From assembly GCF_014193255.1 (NCBI RefSeq), contig NZ_JACHZB010000007.1:288706-352705 (forward strand): a stretch of 64,000 bases of DNA, read 5' to 3'. This DNA is from Rhizobium sp. BK196. Its GTDB lineage: Bacteria; Pseudomonadota; Alphaproteobacteria; Rhizobiales; Rhizobiaceae. A program made the position numbers and the translations under genes. The notes under the pieces are model-generated. The model was not told the DNA's origin and searched no databases. It saw only the letters and a program-made list of their open reading frames with translations. How positions within the stretch are numbered: the first letter of the stretch is position 1; every line of letters starts with the position of its first letter. Shown piece by piece: positions 24,950-34,216 of the stretch.

Positions 24950-25564
24950 TCAACGCGAAAGTTCCCGCAGGCCGAGGCGGATCAGCTTGGCGCTGTCTGC
25001 GTCCTCGCCGGCTGTCTTCATGGCGGCGGCGACCGCATTGGCGGCCTGATCGCGCGAATAGCCAAGATTGGTTAGCGCCGAAACAGCGTCGGCGACGGGA
25101 GCGGCTGCCACGCCTTCGCCGATCTCCTGCTTGAGGCCGATATTAATCGCCTCACCGGCAAAGGCAGGTGCCTTGTTCTTGAGTTCGGTGACGATACGGA
25201 TCGCGACCTTGGGACCGACGCCCTGGGCGCGCGAAACGGCGGTCTTGTCTTGGAGGGCGATCGCATTGGCAAGTTCGGGAGGTGTCAGGGTCGAAAGCAC
25301 GGCGAGCGCCACTTTCGCGCCGACGCCCTGCACGCTTTGCAGCAGATTGAACCATTCGCGCTCGAGCCGGGTCTGGAAACCGAAGAGCTTAAGCTGGTCC
25401 TCGCGCACATAGGTTTCGATAAAGAGCACGCAGGCTTCTCCCACGGAACCGAGCTTCGAGAGCGTGCGCGCCGAGCAATAGGCGACGTAGCAGACGCCGT
25501 GCACATCCACGAGCACATAGTCGTCGCCGATCTCATCTATAATGCCTTTCAGCTTGCCGATCAT
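24950..25564 (-). CDS. ruvA: Holliday junction branch migration protein RuvA
   Basis: RuvA (204 aa) forms the tetramer that binds Holliday junctions and recruits RuvB. The N-terminal OB-fold begins MIGKLKGIIDE, and two helix-hairpin-helix segments follow (VQGVGAKVALAVLSTL at about 76-91 and AQGVGPKVAIRIVTEL at about 111-126). The C-terminal RuvB-contact domain is present (LTNLGYSRDQAANAV). It starts 12 nt after ruvC, so ruvCA are clearly co-transcribed. Confidence 0.97.
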   Translation of the reverse strand: MIGKLKGIIDEIGDDYVLVDVHGVCYVAYCSARTLSKLGSVGEACVLFIETYVREDQLKLFGFQTRLEREWFNLLQSVQGVGAKVALAVLSTLTPPELANAIALQDKTAVSRAQGVGPKVAIRIVTELKNKAPAFAGEAINIGLKQEIGEGVAAAPVADAVSALTNLGYSRDQAANAVAAAMKTAGEDADSAKLIRLGLRELSR

Positions 25565-25576
25565 GATATTGTTCCG

Positions 25577-26101
25577 TCAAGGATGGGTTGCGAGAGCGTT
25601 GGCAGCTGCCCGCATTCTGTTGCTGCCGCGATGATGGGCGTGGCAGATGGCGATTGCCAAAGCGTCGGCGGCGTCGTTGCCCTTGAATTCGGCTTTCGGC
25701 ATCAGGATCTTCAGCATCATGTGGATCTGTTGCTTCTCCCCGTGACCGACACCGATGACGGTCTTCTTCACGGCATTCGGCGCATATTCCGATACCGGGA
25801 GACCGGCGCGGGCCGGCACTAGCATGGCGATGCCGCGGGCCTGGCCGAGCTTGAGGGTTGCTACCGCATCCTTGTTGACGAAAGTCTGTTCGACGGCGGC
25901 CTCATCCGGCTTGTAGGAATGGACCACATCGGCAAGGCCGTCATGCAGCTGGCAGAGGCGGGAAGCGAGGTCCATGTCACCATCCGAAGTGACAGTTCCC
26001 GAGGCAACGAAGCGCAGCGAATTGCCGAGCGTATCGATGATGCCCCATCCGGTGCGGCGAAGGCCGGGATCGATACCGATGATACGAATCGTGTTTTGCA
26101 T
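25577..26101 (-). CDS. ruvC: crossover junction endodeoxyribonuclease RuvC
   Basis: RuvC (174 aa) resolves Holliday junctions by symmetric nicking. All four acidic catalytic residues of the RNase H fold can be placed: Asp11 (GIDPGLRRTGWG), Glu71 (AAVEQTFV), Asp143 and Asp146 (GNDAADALA). It heads the leftward ruvC-ruvA-ruvB unit. The divergent interval to the chemoreceptor (26102-26349) holds its promoter; no LexA-type box was recognised by eye. Confidence 0.97.
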   Translation of the reverse strand: MQNTIRIIGIDPGLRRTGWGIIDTLGNSLRFVASGTVTSDGDMDLASRLCQLHDGLADVVHSYKPDEAAVEQTFVNKDAVATLKLGQARGIAMLVPARAGLPVSEYAPNAVKKTVIGVGHGEKQQIHMMLKILMPKAEFKGNDAADALAIAICHAHHRGSNRMRAAANALATHP

Positions 26102-26183
26102 AGCTCACCTTATAGCGATGACGAAATAAGTGCCATTGATGTGTGAACAAAGCGAAAACATTCGTTGTTTTTGCGGGGCCGTG

Positions 26184-26199
26184 TTTACCGCGAATTAAA
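26184..26199. promoter_or_regulatory. near-consensus CtrA-like site between ruvC and the chemoreceptor gene
   Basis: TTTA-N7-TTAAA (26184-26187 and 26195-26199) deviates by one base in the first half from the CtrA full site TTAA-N7-TTAA(C). It lies about 150 nt before the chemoreceptor start. The evidence is weak; motility genes in rhizobia often belong to the CtrA/Rem hierarchy. Confidence 0.25.
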
Positions 26200-26349
26200 C
26201 CGGATGCCTGAATTCTAGTCCGTCAAATGTGAGAGGGGCCAGCTTTCGCAAAGCTTAAGGCTTCTGATGGTCTGTTTGCATTTCAACCGGCGGGTGATGT
26301 CTCCGTGCTTCCACTCGCCGGCGCCGCTGTTCCGAAGGGTTCGTATTTC

Positions 26350-28662
26350 ATGGCTCAGAGATTTCAGTCCCTGTCCTTCAAGGTGATAGCCACCTTCATC
26401 CTGCTGACCACGCTCTCGGTCGCGGTGATCAATATCCTCGCCTATTTCGCCAGCAGCCGCATTTCCGACGAGCAGGCGCTGAAGGCCAAGGAGAGCGTCT
26501 TGATCTTCCGTGGCGACATGCTGCAGGATCAGCTTGTGCAGCTTGAAAATCAAGCGACCTCGATTGCGCGTATCGAAGCGCTGCAGATGTCGATCACCAA
26601 CCTGAAGAGCGGTTGGAAGACGATGGAGAAGAGCTCGGGTGACGCACGCGGGGAGCTGAAGAAGGCCTTCATCACGAATAATCCGAACCCGGCCGACCAG
26701 CGCGAGAAGCTTGCAAAGCCCGAGGGGCCAAGCGGTTTCTATTATTCGAGCCATGAGAAGACGCAGGGCGAGGTGGCGCGCGACCTCGCCGATACCGCCT
26801 TCAGCGACCTCCTGATCGTCGATCTCGATGGCACCGTGCTCTATTCCTACAAGAAGAACGACGACTTCGCCGAAAACCTGAAGTCAGATGCTTGGAAATC
26901 GACCGGAGCGGGCATCGCCTATGCCAAGGCAATGGAAAACACCGCCAAGGCGACCGACGATTCCGCGCCGACGGCCTTCTCCGGTCTGCGCGTCGATGCA
27001 GGAAGCGGCAAGTCGGCGATCTTCTATGCAGTTCCGATCGTCAAGCTCGGGCAGGCGAAGGGGCTGATGCTCTTCAAGGTGCGCGACGATGTCGTCACCA
27101 GCATTCTCGCGAAGGGTATCGTGTCCGGCAGCACGGCAAAGGCGGCCATCATTTCGGCAGACGGCTCGGCCGTCGGCCTCAATGCATCTGGTCAGCTTGC
27201 AACGCTGGATACTGCGCCGTTCACCTTCATCAAGGATGCACTTGCGAGTTCGGCAATGACGGTCGCGGATTTCGATCGCGCCGATGGTGCGGCCCGCGCC
27301 TATGTGCGTGGCATTGATTATCGTGGCGACCGTTTCCTCGTCGTTGAAAGCATGCTGCTCAGCGAATTGAACGCCGGCTCGATCGAGATCGCCACGCTGC
27401 TGACCTCGATCGGCGTCGGCGTTCTCGTCATCATGGCGATCGCCACGGGGCTCATCACCAACTTCTTGTTCTCACCGCTCGTCCGGCTTGCCGGCGTGAC
27501 CCGCGAAGTCGCTGACGGCAAGCTGGATGTCGAGATCGGCAGCGAGAACCGCAAGGACGAGATCGGCACCATGGCGAAGGCGCTTGGTCGTTTCAAGCAG
27601 TCGCTGATCGAAGGTCGCCAACTCGAAGCCGAGAATGAGCGGGCGCGTGCGCGTGCCGAAAGCGAGCGCCGGCAGAACCTTGCGCAGCGAGAGGCGGAAG
27701 CCCGCAGCCTGCAGGATGTCGTCGCAGCGCTCGACGAGGGGCTTCATCATCTGGCCAGCGGTGATCTGGCCTACCAGATCGAAAAACGCTTTCCGAGCGA
27801 ACTCGAAAGTCTACGCGTGAACTTCAATGAGGCGCTGGCAACGCTCAACGAGACGATGACGGCGATCGGCGGCAATTCCATGGCCGTCCGTGCAGGTTCC
27901 GAAGAGATGCGCACCGGTGCCGATGAACTGGCTGGCCGCACCGAGCGGCAGGCAAGCTCGATTACCGAGACGGCTAACGCGATCAGCGCCATCACCCAGT
28001 CGGTGCGCGTACAGATCGAACGCGCCGAGCAGGCCGCGCGCATCGCCCGCGATGCAAAGAAGGAGACGGTCGGCTCCAGCCAGATCATGCGCGAGACGAT
28101 CGCAGCGATGGAAGCGATCCAGGCGTCATCGCGGCAGATCAACACTATCATCTCCGTCATTGACGATATCGCCTTCCAGACAAACCTGCTGGCATTGAAT
28201 GCCGGCGTCGAAGCGGCACGCGCGGGCGAAAGCGGCAAGGGTTTTGCAGTCGTCGCCATGGAAGTACGCGAATTGGCGCAACGCTCTTCGAGCGCTGCCA
28301 AGGAAATCTCCAGTCTGTTGCAGAAATCCACGCATGAGGTTGAAAGCGGCGTTGCGCTTGTTGAGAGGGCAGGCGTTGCGCTCGCTGGCATCGGCGGTCA
28401 TGTCGAAGCCATCGATGGCCAGATCAACGAAATCATGGAATCCACCCGTGAAGAGGCCGACACCCTGCGACAGATCAACAGCGCGGTCGCCGAGCTCGAT
28501 TCCATGACCCAGCAGAATGCGGCGATGGTCGAGGAGACGACAGCTGCCATCCACCGTCTGGCAACCGAGGCCGTAGAGATGGACCGTCAGCTCGGCAATT
28601 TTACGCTTGCCGAAGGTCAGCAGTACAGCGCCGACGTACATCTGCTGCGCAAGCGAGCCTGA
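26350..28662 (+). CDS. methyl-accepting chemotaxis protein
   Basis: A 770-residue transmembrane chemoreceptor. TM1 is at about 9-31, and a large periplasmic sensing domain (about 32-345, Cache-like in size) follows. TM2 is at about 347-370, then HAMP (about 371-425), a coiled-coil linker and the MA signalling domain. The hairpin tip DDIAFQTNLLALNAGVEAAR (about 604-623) binds CheW and CheA. There is no C-terminal pentapeptide tether for CheR. I chose the ATG at 26350 over an upstream GTG (26305) because TM1 then sits at the usual place. The ligand is unknown. Confidence 0.93.
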   Translation: MAQRFQSLSFKVIATFILLTTLSVAVINILAYFASSRISDEQALKAKESVLIFRGDMLQDQLVQLENQATSIARIEALQMSITNLKSGWKTMEKSSGDARGELKKAFITNNPNPADQREKLAKPEGPSGFYYSSHEKTQGEVARDLADTAFSDLLIVDLDGTVLYSYKKNDDFAENLKSDAWKSTGAGIAYAKAMENTAKATDDSAPTAFSGLRVDAGSGKSAIFYAVPIVKLGQAKGLMLFKVRDDVVTSILAKGIVSGSTAKAAIISADGSAVGLNASGQLATLDTAPFTFIKDALASSAMTVADFDRADGAARAYVRGIDYRGDRFLVVESMLLSELNAGSIEIATLLTSIGVGVLVIMAIATGLITNFLFSPLVRLAGVTREVADGKLDVEIGSENRKDEIGTMAKALGRFKQSLIEGRQLEAENERARARAESERRQNLAQREAEARSLQDVVAALDEGLHHLASGDLAYQIEKRFPSELESLRVNFNEALATLNETMTAIGGNSMAVRAGSEEMRTGADELAGRTERQASSITETANAISAITQSVRVQIERAEQAARIARDAKKETVGSSQIMRETIAAMEAIQASSRQINTIISVIDDIAFQTNLLALNAGVEAARAGESGKGFAVVAMEVRELAQRSSSAAKEISSLLQKSTHEVESGVALVERAGVALAGIGGHVEAIDGQINEIMESTREEADTLRQINSAVAELDSMTQQNAAMVEETTAAIHRLATEAVEMDRQLGNFTLAEGQQYSADVHLLRKRA

Positions 28663-28669
28663 TCGCATC

Positions 28670-29164
28670 TTGCTGATCCGGTTCGAAAGACCCGATGATG
28701 CCGACGCCATTCACGCGCTGACGTGGACGGCGTTCGAATCAATGCCTTTCAGCAACAATACCGAAGCTCAGATCGTCAGAGATCTTCGCGCGTCGGGTGA
28801 CCTGACAATATCTCTTGTCGCGGAAGAGGGCGAAGAGATTGTCGGCCATGTTGCCTTCTCGCCAATCACGGTCGGCGATATCGAGGATGGATGGTTTGGG
28901 CTGGGGCCGATTTCGGTGAAACCGGAACGGCAAAGGCAGGGAATCGGCCGAGCATTGATCCTGAAGGGGCTTGGTCTGCTGAGAGGGTGTGATGCGACCG
29001 GCTGCGCGCTGATCGGAAATCCCGCAGTTTATCGCGGCGTCGGTTTCGAGAGCGATGGGAAGCTCACCTATGGCGATCTCGACACGCGTTATGTGCAGCG
29101 GATCGTCTTCAAAGGATCGCCACCATCAGGTGCGTTGAAATTCTCCCCGGTTTTCGACAAATGA
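28670..29164 (+). CDS. GNAT family N-acetyltransferase (YhbS-like)
   Basis: A GNAT acetyltransferase of about 164 residues. The acetyl-CoA loop is VKPERQRQGIGRALI (motif A), followed by NPAVYRGVGF (motif B). The pattern resembles YhbS-type enzymes. No ATG lies near the family N-terminus (IRFERPDDADAI); the likely start is TTG at 28670-28672, 8 nt after the chemoreceptor stop, suggesting coupled translation. A longer frame overlapping the chemoreceptor gene is possible but unlikely. The substrate is unknown. Confidence 0.75.
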   Translation: MLIRFERPDDADAIHALTWTAFESMPFSNNTEAQIVRDLRASGDLTISLVAEEGEEIVGHVAFSPITVGDIEDGWFGLGPISVKPERQRQGIGRALILKGLGLLRGCDATGCALIGNPAVYRGVGFESDGKLTYGDLDTRYVQRIVFKGSPPSGALKFSPVFDK

Positions 29165-29264
29165 CGGTTATTTTCTGCGACAGCTTTTGTTTAAGCCGCG
29201 ATTTGGAATAGAGCCACGGCGAACCTACATAGACCGCACTCCCATTCTTGCGCGGCAGGTTTTC

Positions 29265-30266
29265 ATGGTTCCCTTTTCCATTCTCGATCTTTCCCCTGTG
29301 GCAGACGGCACGACCATCAGCCAATCCTTTGCGGCGTCGAAGCGCATGGCACAGAAGGCGGAGGAATTCGGCTATACGCGTTTTTGGATGGCGGAGCATC
29401 ATGGCATGCCCGGCGTCGCGAGCGCGGCGACTTCGGTCATTCTGGGCCAGATCGGGGCGGTGACGAAGACCATCCGCATCGGTTCGGGTGGCGTTATGCT
29501 GCCGAACCATGCGCCGCTCGTCATTGCTGAGCAGTTCGGCACCCTGGAAGCGCTATTTCCCGGCCGCGTTGATCTCGGTCTCGGCCGGGCGCCGGGAACG
29601 GACATGCGAACGGCGCAGGCGCTCAGGCGTAACCTCGATGCGGGTGCAAACAGTTTTCCCAATGATGTAGTGGAACTACAGCAGCTTCTGGGGGCACCGA
29701 TCGAAAACCAGGCAATCCTCGCTGTACCCGGCAGCAATTCGAACATTCCGATATGGCTGCTCGGCTCCAGTCTCTACAGCGCCCAGCTTGCGGCCATGCT
29801 CGGTCTCCCCTTCGCCTTTGCTTCGCATTTTGCGCCTGACATGCTGCTTGATGCGATCGCAATCTATCGCGACCGGTTCCAGCCTTCCTCGGAACTGGAC
29901 AAGCCCTATGTGATGGTCGGCGTCATGGGCGCTGTTTCCGAAACGGACGAGGAAGCGCGGTATCACTTCACCTCTGCACAGCAGCAATTTGTCAATCTCA
30001 GGCGCAATGTGCGTGGTCCTTTCCCGCGGCCGGTCAAAGACATGGACGCCTTCTGGTCTCCGATGGAAAAGATGAATGTGGAGCACACATTGCGTTACGC
30101 CGTCGTCGGCTCCCCAGCCACGGCAGAGGCCCAGCTAAATGAATTCCTCAAGAAAACGCAGGCCGATGAGGTCATCATCTCCATGCCGATCCATGATATC
30201 GAGGCACGGTTGAAATCGGTGGAGCTCTTTGCCGGACTCGGCAATTTCATGCGGGCCGCGGCCTAG
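29265..30266 (+). CDS. LLM-class flavin-dependent oxidoreductase
   Basis: A 333-residue bacterial-luciferase-like monooxygenase (TIM-barrel, FMNH2-using). Family segments are FSILDLSPVADG at the N-terminus, RFWMAEHHGMPGVASAAT (about 44-61), RIGSGGVMLPNHAPLVIAEQ (about 77-96) and VDLGLGRAPGTD (about 109-120). It resembles YhbW/MsnO8-type members of unknown substrate. ATG at 29265 is favoured over an upstream in-frame start (29187) because family homology begins there. A bidirectional terminator separates it from yebC. Confidence 0.88.
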   Translation: MVPFSILDLSPVADGTTISQSFAASKRMAQKAEEFGYTRFWMAEHHGMPGVASAATSVILGQIGAVTKTIRIGSGGVMLPNHAPLVIAEQFGTLEALFPGRVDLGLGRAPGTDMRTAQALRRNLDAGANSFPNDVVELQQLLGAPIENQAILAVPGSNSNIPIWLLGSSLYSAQLAAMLGLPFAFASHFAPDMLLDAIAIYRDRFQPSSELDKPYVMVGVMGAVSETDEEARYHFTSAQQQFVNLRRNVRGPFPRPVKDMDAFWSPMEKMNVEHTLRYAVVGSPATAEAQLNEFLKKTQADEVIISMPIHDIEARLKSVELFAGLGNFMRAAA

Positions 30267-30285
30267 CCGGCAAGCATCCTAGCAA

Positions 30286-30318
30286 GCAAAAAAACCCGGC
30301 GGAATGGCCGGGTTTTCC
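30286..30318. terminator. bidirectional terminator between the LLM oxidoreductase and yebC genes
   Basis: AACCCGGC (30293-30300) and GCCGGGTT (30307-30314) form a perfect 8-bp stem with an A-run before and TTTT after, so it works in both directions for these convergent genes. Confidence 0.88.
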
Positions 30319-30338
30319 ATTCAATATCGTGGACGGCT

Positions 30339-31085
30339 TCAAGCCGAGAGCTTGGCCAGAACTTCTTCCGAGACTTCGAAGTTCGAGTAGACGTTCTGGA
30401 CGTCGTCATCGTCTTCGAGCGAGTCGATGAGCTTAAGCAGCGACTGGGCTCTTTCTTCGTCGACCGGCACGTTGTTCTGGGCGCGCCAGACGGCTTTCAC
30501 AGTCTCGGCTTCGCCGAGGGATGCTTCGAGCGCCTTGGCAACTTCGCCTAGGGCCTCGAAGGCGGTGGTGATGTAATGGCCTTCCTCGTCGGTCTCCACA
30601 TCATCGGCGCCGGCTTCGATCGCGGCTTCCATGACTTTGTCGGCATCGCCGGCGGACAGTTTGTAGGTGATTTCGCCGACATGATCGAAGGAGAAGGAAA
30701 CCGAGCCGGTTTCGCCGAGTGCGCCGCCGGCTTTGGTGAAGATCGAGCGGACGTTGGAGGCGGTGCGGTTGCGGTTATCGGTCAGGGCCTCGACGATGAT
30801 CGCCGTGCCGCCCGGGCCGTAGCCTTCGTAGCGGACTTCGTCATAGTTCTCGGTGTCGGCGCCGGAAGCCTTCTTGATGGCGCGATCGATGTTGTCCTTC
30901 GGCATCGACTGGGCCTTGGCGTTCTGGATCGCCAGGCGCAGGCGGGCGTTCATCGAAGGGTCGGGCAGGCCGGCCTTGGCGGCAACGGTGATTTCGCGCG
31001 CGAGCTTGGAGAACATTTTCGAGCGCACGGAATCCTGACGGCCCTTGCGGTGCATGATGTTTTTAAACTGTGAATGGCCAGCCAT
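30339..31085 (-). CDS. yebC: YebC/PmpR family protein
   Basis: A 248-residue YebC-family protein. These were long annotated as DNA-binding regulators, and more recent work links the family to ribosome function at proline-rich stretches. The signature N-terminus is AGHSQFKNIMHRKGRQD, followed by FSKLAREITVAAK and the conserved GYGPGGTAIIVEALTDNRNRT (about 95-115). The ATG at 31083-31085 is chosen; an upstream in-frame ATG five codons earlier is outside the family alignment. In Rhizobiales the gene usually lies near ruvC, as here, although the chemoreceptor, GNAT and LLM genes intervene. Confidence 0.95.
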   Translation of the reverse strand: MAGHSQFKNIMHRKGRQDSVRSKMFSKLAREITVAAKAGLPDPSMNARLRLAIQNAKAQSMPKDNIDRAIKKASGADTENYDEVRYEGYGPGGTAIIVEALTDNRNRTASNVRSIFTKAGGALGETGSVSFSFDHVGEITYKLSAGDADKVMEAAIEAGADDVETDEEGHYITTAFEALGEVAKALEASLGEAETVKAVWRAQNNVPVDEERAQSLLKLIDSLEDDDDVQNVYSNFEVSEEVLAKLSA

Positions 31086-31258
31086 GGCACCCCTGTTCAC
31101 GTCTCATTGTTCGGAATGGGCCGCCTTATAAGATCGGAAAGGGCGATATTCAAGGAAAAAGCAGCTTTTCAATCCTTCTCTGGTGGCATGGCGAATGGCG
31201 GAACAAAGCGGCAAAGATGACGTTTTCAACCGACAACACCAGCAGGAAAGGAACGGCT

Positions 31259-31762
31259 ATGGCAAGCTTCAGCGAAGCCCGTGAACAACCGGCGCGTCAA
31301 CTCTGGGATCAAATCAACGACATCCATGCCGGCATGCTCGGCCTTTCAGGCGTCGACATGCATATGCAGCCCATGGCTCCGAATGTAGATCCGACCACCA
31401 ACACGATCTGGTTCTATACCAAGACGGATGCCGAACTCGTACAGATGATCAAACCCGGCAGCCGCGCGCATTTCTGCGTCATCGGCAAGAACCATGACTA
31501 TCATGCCTGCCTGTCCGGGGTTATCGAGGTGCGTCCTGATCCCGCAAAAATTGAGGAGTTCTGGAACTCTGTCGTGGCTGCCTGGTATGAAGGCGGCAAG
31601 AAGGATCCGAAGCTGACGATGCTTTCCATGCATGTCGACGACGCCGACATCTGGGTCTCGACCGGAAGCAAGCTGAAATTCGGCTGGGAAATTGCCAAGG
31701 CCAATTTCGACGAGGAGAAGATGCCTGACGTCGGCATCAAACGGCATTTGCAATTTGCGTGA
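31259..31762 (+). CDS. pyridoxamine 5'-phosphate oxidase-like (general stress protein 26 family)
   Basis: A 167-residue split-barrel flavin-binding protein of the general-stress-26 / Pyrid_ox_like group. Visible segments include HAGMLGLSGVDMHMQPM, TIWFYTKTDAELVQM and HFCVIGKNHDYHACLSG, the usual beta-barrel strands of FMN-binding split barrels. The ATG at 31259 has AGGAAAGGA upstream. It lies divergent to yebC. It probably binds FMN or F420; no physiological reaction can be named. Confidence 0.82.
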   Translation: MASFSEAREQPARQLWDQINDIHAGMLGLSGVDMHMQPMAPNVDPTTNTIWFYTKTDAELVQMIKPGSRAHFCVIGKNHDYHACLSGVIEVRPDPAKIEEFWNSVVAAWYEGGKKDPKLTMLSMHVDDADIWVSTGSKLKFGWEIAKANFDEEKMPDVGIKRHLQFA

Positions 31763-31793
31763 GACAAAGGCTTGGGATCGAGCCCGGACCTTC

Positions 31794-32639
31794 TTACTGC
31801 ACGTCCTTCATTACATAGATCAGAGGCTTTTTCGGTAGCGTACGCATCGAAACGGTCAGGCTATTGTCGGGCGCATAATTGACGTCGAAGCCGTTGCCGA
31901 ACATCGAGATGAAGGCGTTGACAGGCGGGCCGCGGCGATGCATCGGCAGGATCAGCGATGACCGCAGCCGCTTGATGACGCGGCTCATGCTGTCGGCTCC
32001 CATGGTCAGACCGCCGTCGACCGGCACCATGACTACATCCAGCCTGCCGATTTCCGTATAATGTGCGTCGGTCAGCTCATAATGGAGGTGGCCGAGATGG
32101 CCGATGCAGAGGTCGGCGATTTCGAAAATGAAAATGGAATTGCCGTCCTGTTGCGATCCGCCGAGCCCGTAGCTGAAGCGGATGTCCGTCGTCACATTGC
32201 GGATATAGGCATCGCCGACGAGGAGATTGATTTTGGCTTTTCCGCCAGGCACGTCGCTCCATCCATGCAGCACGTGTTTGATGTCTGGATCCGGGGTCAG
32301 CGTATAATGCGTCGAGTGGGCCTTGTTCATGGTGACGACATCGGGTGTGACGGCCGGCCTGCACCACCCGTTATAATCAGTGGCGATGACGATGCCGCCA
32401 GGCGTCTCGATCTCGAAAGTCGAATGTCCGAGGTAGGTGAACGTGACGTCCTCACCTTCGGAAACCGCAGCAATTACCGGCGCCGCGCCGGAGAAACTCG
32501 CGAAAGAGGCCTTGGGAATATTTTGCGCGATGGCCTGGCACTGGCTGACCGGTCTTCGATCTTCCTGGGCTGTGGCAAGGTTCGGAGCGGAGAAAACCGC
32601 AAAACATGCGATAGCGAGGACAAAACAGTGCGGCCTCAT
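31794..32639 (-). CDS. exported metallo-beta-lactamase-fold hydrolase
   Basis: A 281-residue protein with a signal peptide (about 1-25, ending ATAQ) and a metallo-beta-lactamase superfamily core. The strand YLGHSTFEIETPGGIVIATDYNG is typical of UlaG-like members, and CIGHLGHLHYEL carries histidines where metal ligands are expected. The canonical HxHxDH is not present, so the metal site is diverged. The chosen start (32639) has GGAGGGTGGC upstream. It follows ymdB on the same strand after 94 nt. Substrate unknown. Confidence 0.78.
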   Translation of the reverse strand: MRPHCFVLAIACFAVFSAPNLATAQEDRRPVSQCQAIAQNIPKASFASFSGAAPVIAAVSEGEDVTFTYLGHSTFEIETPGGIVIATDYNGWCRPAVTPDVVTMNKAHSTHYTLTPDPDIKHVLHGWSDVPGGKAKINLLVGDAYIRNVTTDIRFSYGLGGSQQDGNSIFIFEIADLCIGHLGHLHYELTDAHYTEIGRLDVVMVPVDGGLTMGADSMSRVIKRLRSSLILPMHRRGPPVNAFISMFGNGFDVNYAPDNSLTVSMRTLPKKPLIYVMKDVQ

Positions 32640-32733
32640 GCCACCCTCCGGCGCTTTCACGACGCCCGGAGGATGCGGCATGCTGCCGCAGCGGTCCAGA
32701 CGCGGCATGCTCACAATTGCGTGTTACGAGGCG

Positions 32734-33558
32734 CTAGCGCCAGAATTCCGGGATCGTCTCGGCAAGCCTCGGGCCGAGGCGCAGGGGGGCGATCTTCTCT
32801 GCCAAGCCCGTCGCATCGGAAATTTCCACGCCAACGCCGCAGATGGTGGCGGGTCCGGTTGCTGCTTCCATGCGGCCCTTCGGCATCTTGGAGATGAAGC
32901 GGTTGAGCGGTTCTTCCTTGTCCATGCCGAGCGAGGAATCGTAATCGCCACACATGCCGGCGTCCGACATATAGGCTGTACCGCCATTGAGGATCTGCGC
33001 ATCGGCGGTCGGGACATGGGTGTGGGTGCCGACGACGAAGCTGGCGCGGCCATCGACGAAATGGCCGAAGCACTGCTTTTCGCTCGTCGCCTCCGCGTGG
33101 AAATCGAAGATGATGGCGTCGGCCTGTTCCTTCAGCGGACAGGCGGCAAGGATCGTTTCGGCCGCCTTGAAAGGATCGTCGAGCTCGGGATGCATGAAGA
33201 CGCGGCCCATGATGTTGGCGACGAGTACGCGCGCGCCGTTGCGCGCATAGAAAAGACCCGAGCCGCGCCCGGGTGTACCCTGCGGATAGTTTGCCGGACG
33301 CAGAAACTGGTCATGGCGGCCCGCGAAGGCGACGGCATCCTTCTGATCCCAGACGTGATTGCCTGTTGTCACCACATCGGCGCCGGCATTGATCGTTTCC
33401 AGAAAGATGTCTTCGGTGATGCCGAAGCCGCCGGCGGCGTTCTCGCCGTTGACGATGACGAAATCGAGCTTCAGGTCGGAAACCAGGCCAGGCAGGCGGT
33501 CCCAAACCGCCGTGCGTCCCGTCTTGCCGACCATGTCACCCAGAAATAGCAGTCGCAT
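32734..33558 (-). CDS. ymdB: YmdB family metallophosphoesterase
   Basis: A 274-residue dinuclear-metal phosphoesterase of the TIGR00282/YmdB family, known in Bacillus to hydrolyse 2',3'-cyclic nucleotides. Motifs in order: FLGDMVG, VNGENAAGGFG, TTGNHVWD, FHAEATSEK, VVGTHTHVPTAD. The length is normal. It begins 3 nt after the fau stop codon, the conserved fau-ymdB pair of Rhizobiales. Confidence 0.93.
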   Translation of the reverse strand: MRLLFLGDMVGKTGRTAVWDRLPGLVSDLKLDFVIVNGENAAGGFGITEDIFLETINAGADVVTTGNHVWDQKDAVAFAGRHDQFLRPANYPQGTPGRGSGLFYARNGARVLVANIMGRVFMHPELDDPFKAAETILAACPLKEQADAIIFDFHAEATSEKQCFGHFVDGRASFVVGTHTHVPTADAQILNGGTAYMSDAGMCGDYDSSLGMDKEEPLNRFISKMPKGRMEAATGPATICGVGVEISDATGLAEKIAPLRLGPRLAETIPEFWR

Positions 33559-33561
33559 TCC

Positions 33562-34149
33562 CTATCCAATCCGTGAGGTAAAATGGCGCAGGCCGCTTTC
33601 CGTCAGGATGGCATCCAGGCTTATGTCATGCGGCTCAGCGGGTACCTCTGCCACTTCCTGGCAGTCAAATGCAATGCCGATCAGCTTCGGTGACAGGCCT
33701 TTTTGTCTGAGACGGTCGATTGCCCGGTCATAGTGGCCGGCGCCGTAGCCGATGCGGTGGCCGCGGGAATCGAAGGCCGATAGCGGCACGAGCATGATTT
33801 CGGGGTCGAGGATGGCAGCATCTTCGCCTGGGCCGACCGTGCCGAAGCCGGTGCTCCTCAGTGCCGCACCGTGGACGAGTTCCCGAAAGACGATGGTTTG
33901 CTTGTCGATGATTGCGGGCACGCAAAGACGGCCGCCGCGCCCGCGCCACCGCGCCATCAACGGCTGCAGGTCTGCTTCCGAGCGGATCGGCAGAAAACCG
34001 GAGATGGTTGTACCGGGCGCAAAAGCAATCGCATCGCCGGCATGAGCTGCCATGTCGAGGCTTTTGGCTGTGCGAAGATCTGTCGGGATGGCGTCCCGGG
34101 CAGCCAGACGTTCGGCGCGCAATTGAGCCTTCAATTCCTTGGGCGTCAT
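33562..34149 (-). CDS. fau: 5-formyltetrahydrofolate cyclo-ligase
   Basis: A 195-residue 5-FCL (YgfA) that converts 5-formyl-THF to 5,10-methenyl-THF with ATP. The N-terminal KAQLRAERLAARDAI and the C-terminal nucleotide loop GHRIGYGAGHYDRAI (about 136-150) are family signatures. The ATG at 34147-34149 is chosen; longer frames reach into the marR gene. In most proteobacteria this gene lies right after the 6S RNA gene. Here the 6S RNA is at 8.85-9.01 kb, on the opposite strand, so the usual link is broken. Confidence 0.92.
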   Translation of the reverse strand: MTPKELKAQLRAERLAARDAIPTDLRTAKSLDMAAHAGDAIAFAPGTTISGFLPIRSEADLQPLMARWRGRGGRLCVPAIIDKQTIVFRELVHGAALRSTGFGTVGPGEDAAILDPEIMLVPLSAFDSRGHRIGYGAGHYDRAIDRLRQKGLSPKLIGIAFDCQEVAEVPAEPHDISLDAILTESGLRHFTSRIG

Positions 34150-34216
34150 CTCAAATCCAGTATCGTTGCCGAGCGAACATAACCGCTTGCGGCTGGAGGC
34201 GACAGGTGAAAAGGGT

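Noticed and set aside
23908..25134. 408-codon plus-strand frame opposite ruvB and ruvA
   Set aside because: ruvB and ruvA are unmistakable on the minus strand; the antisense product shows no motif and no ribosome site.
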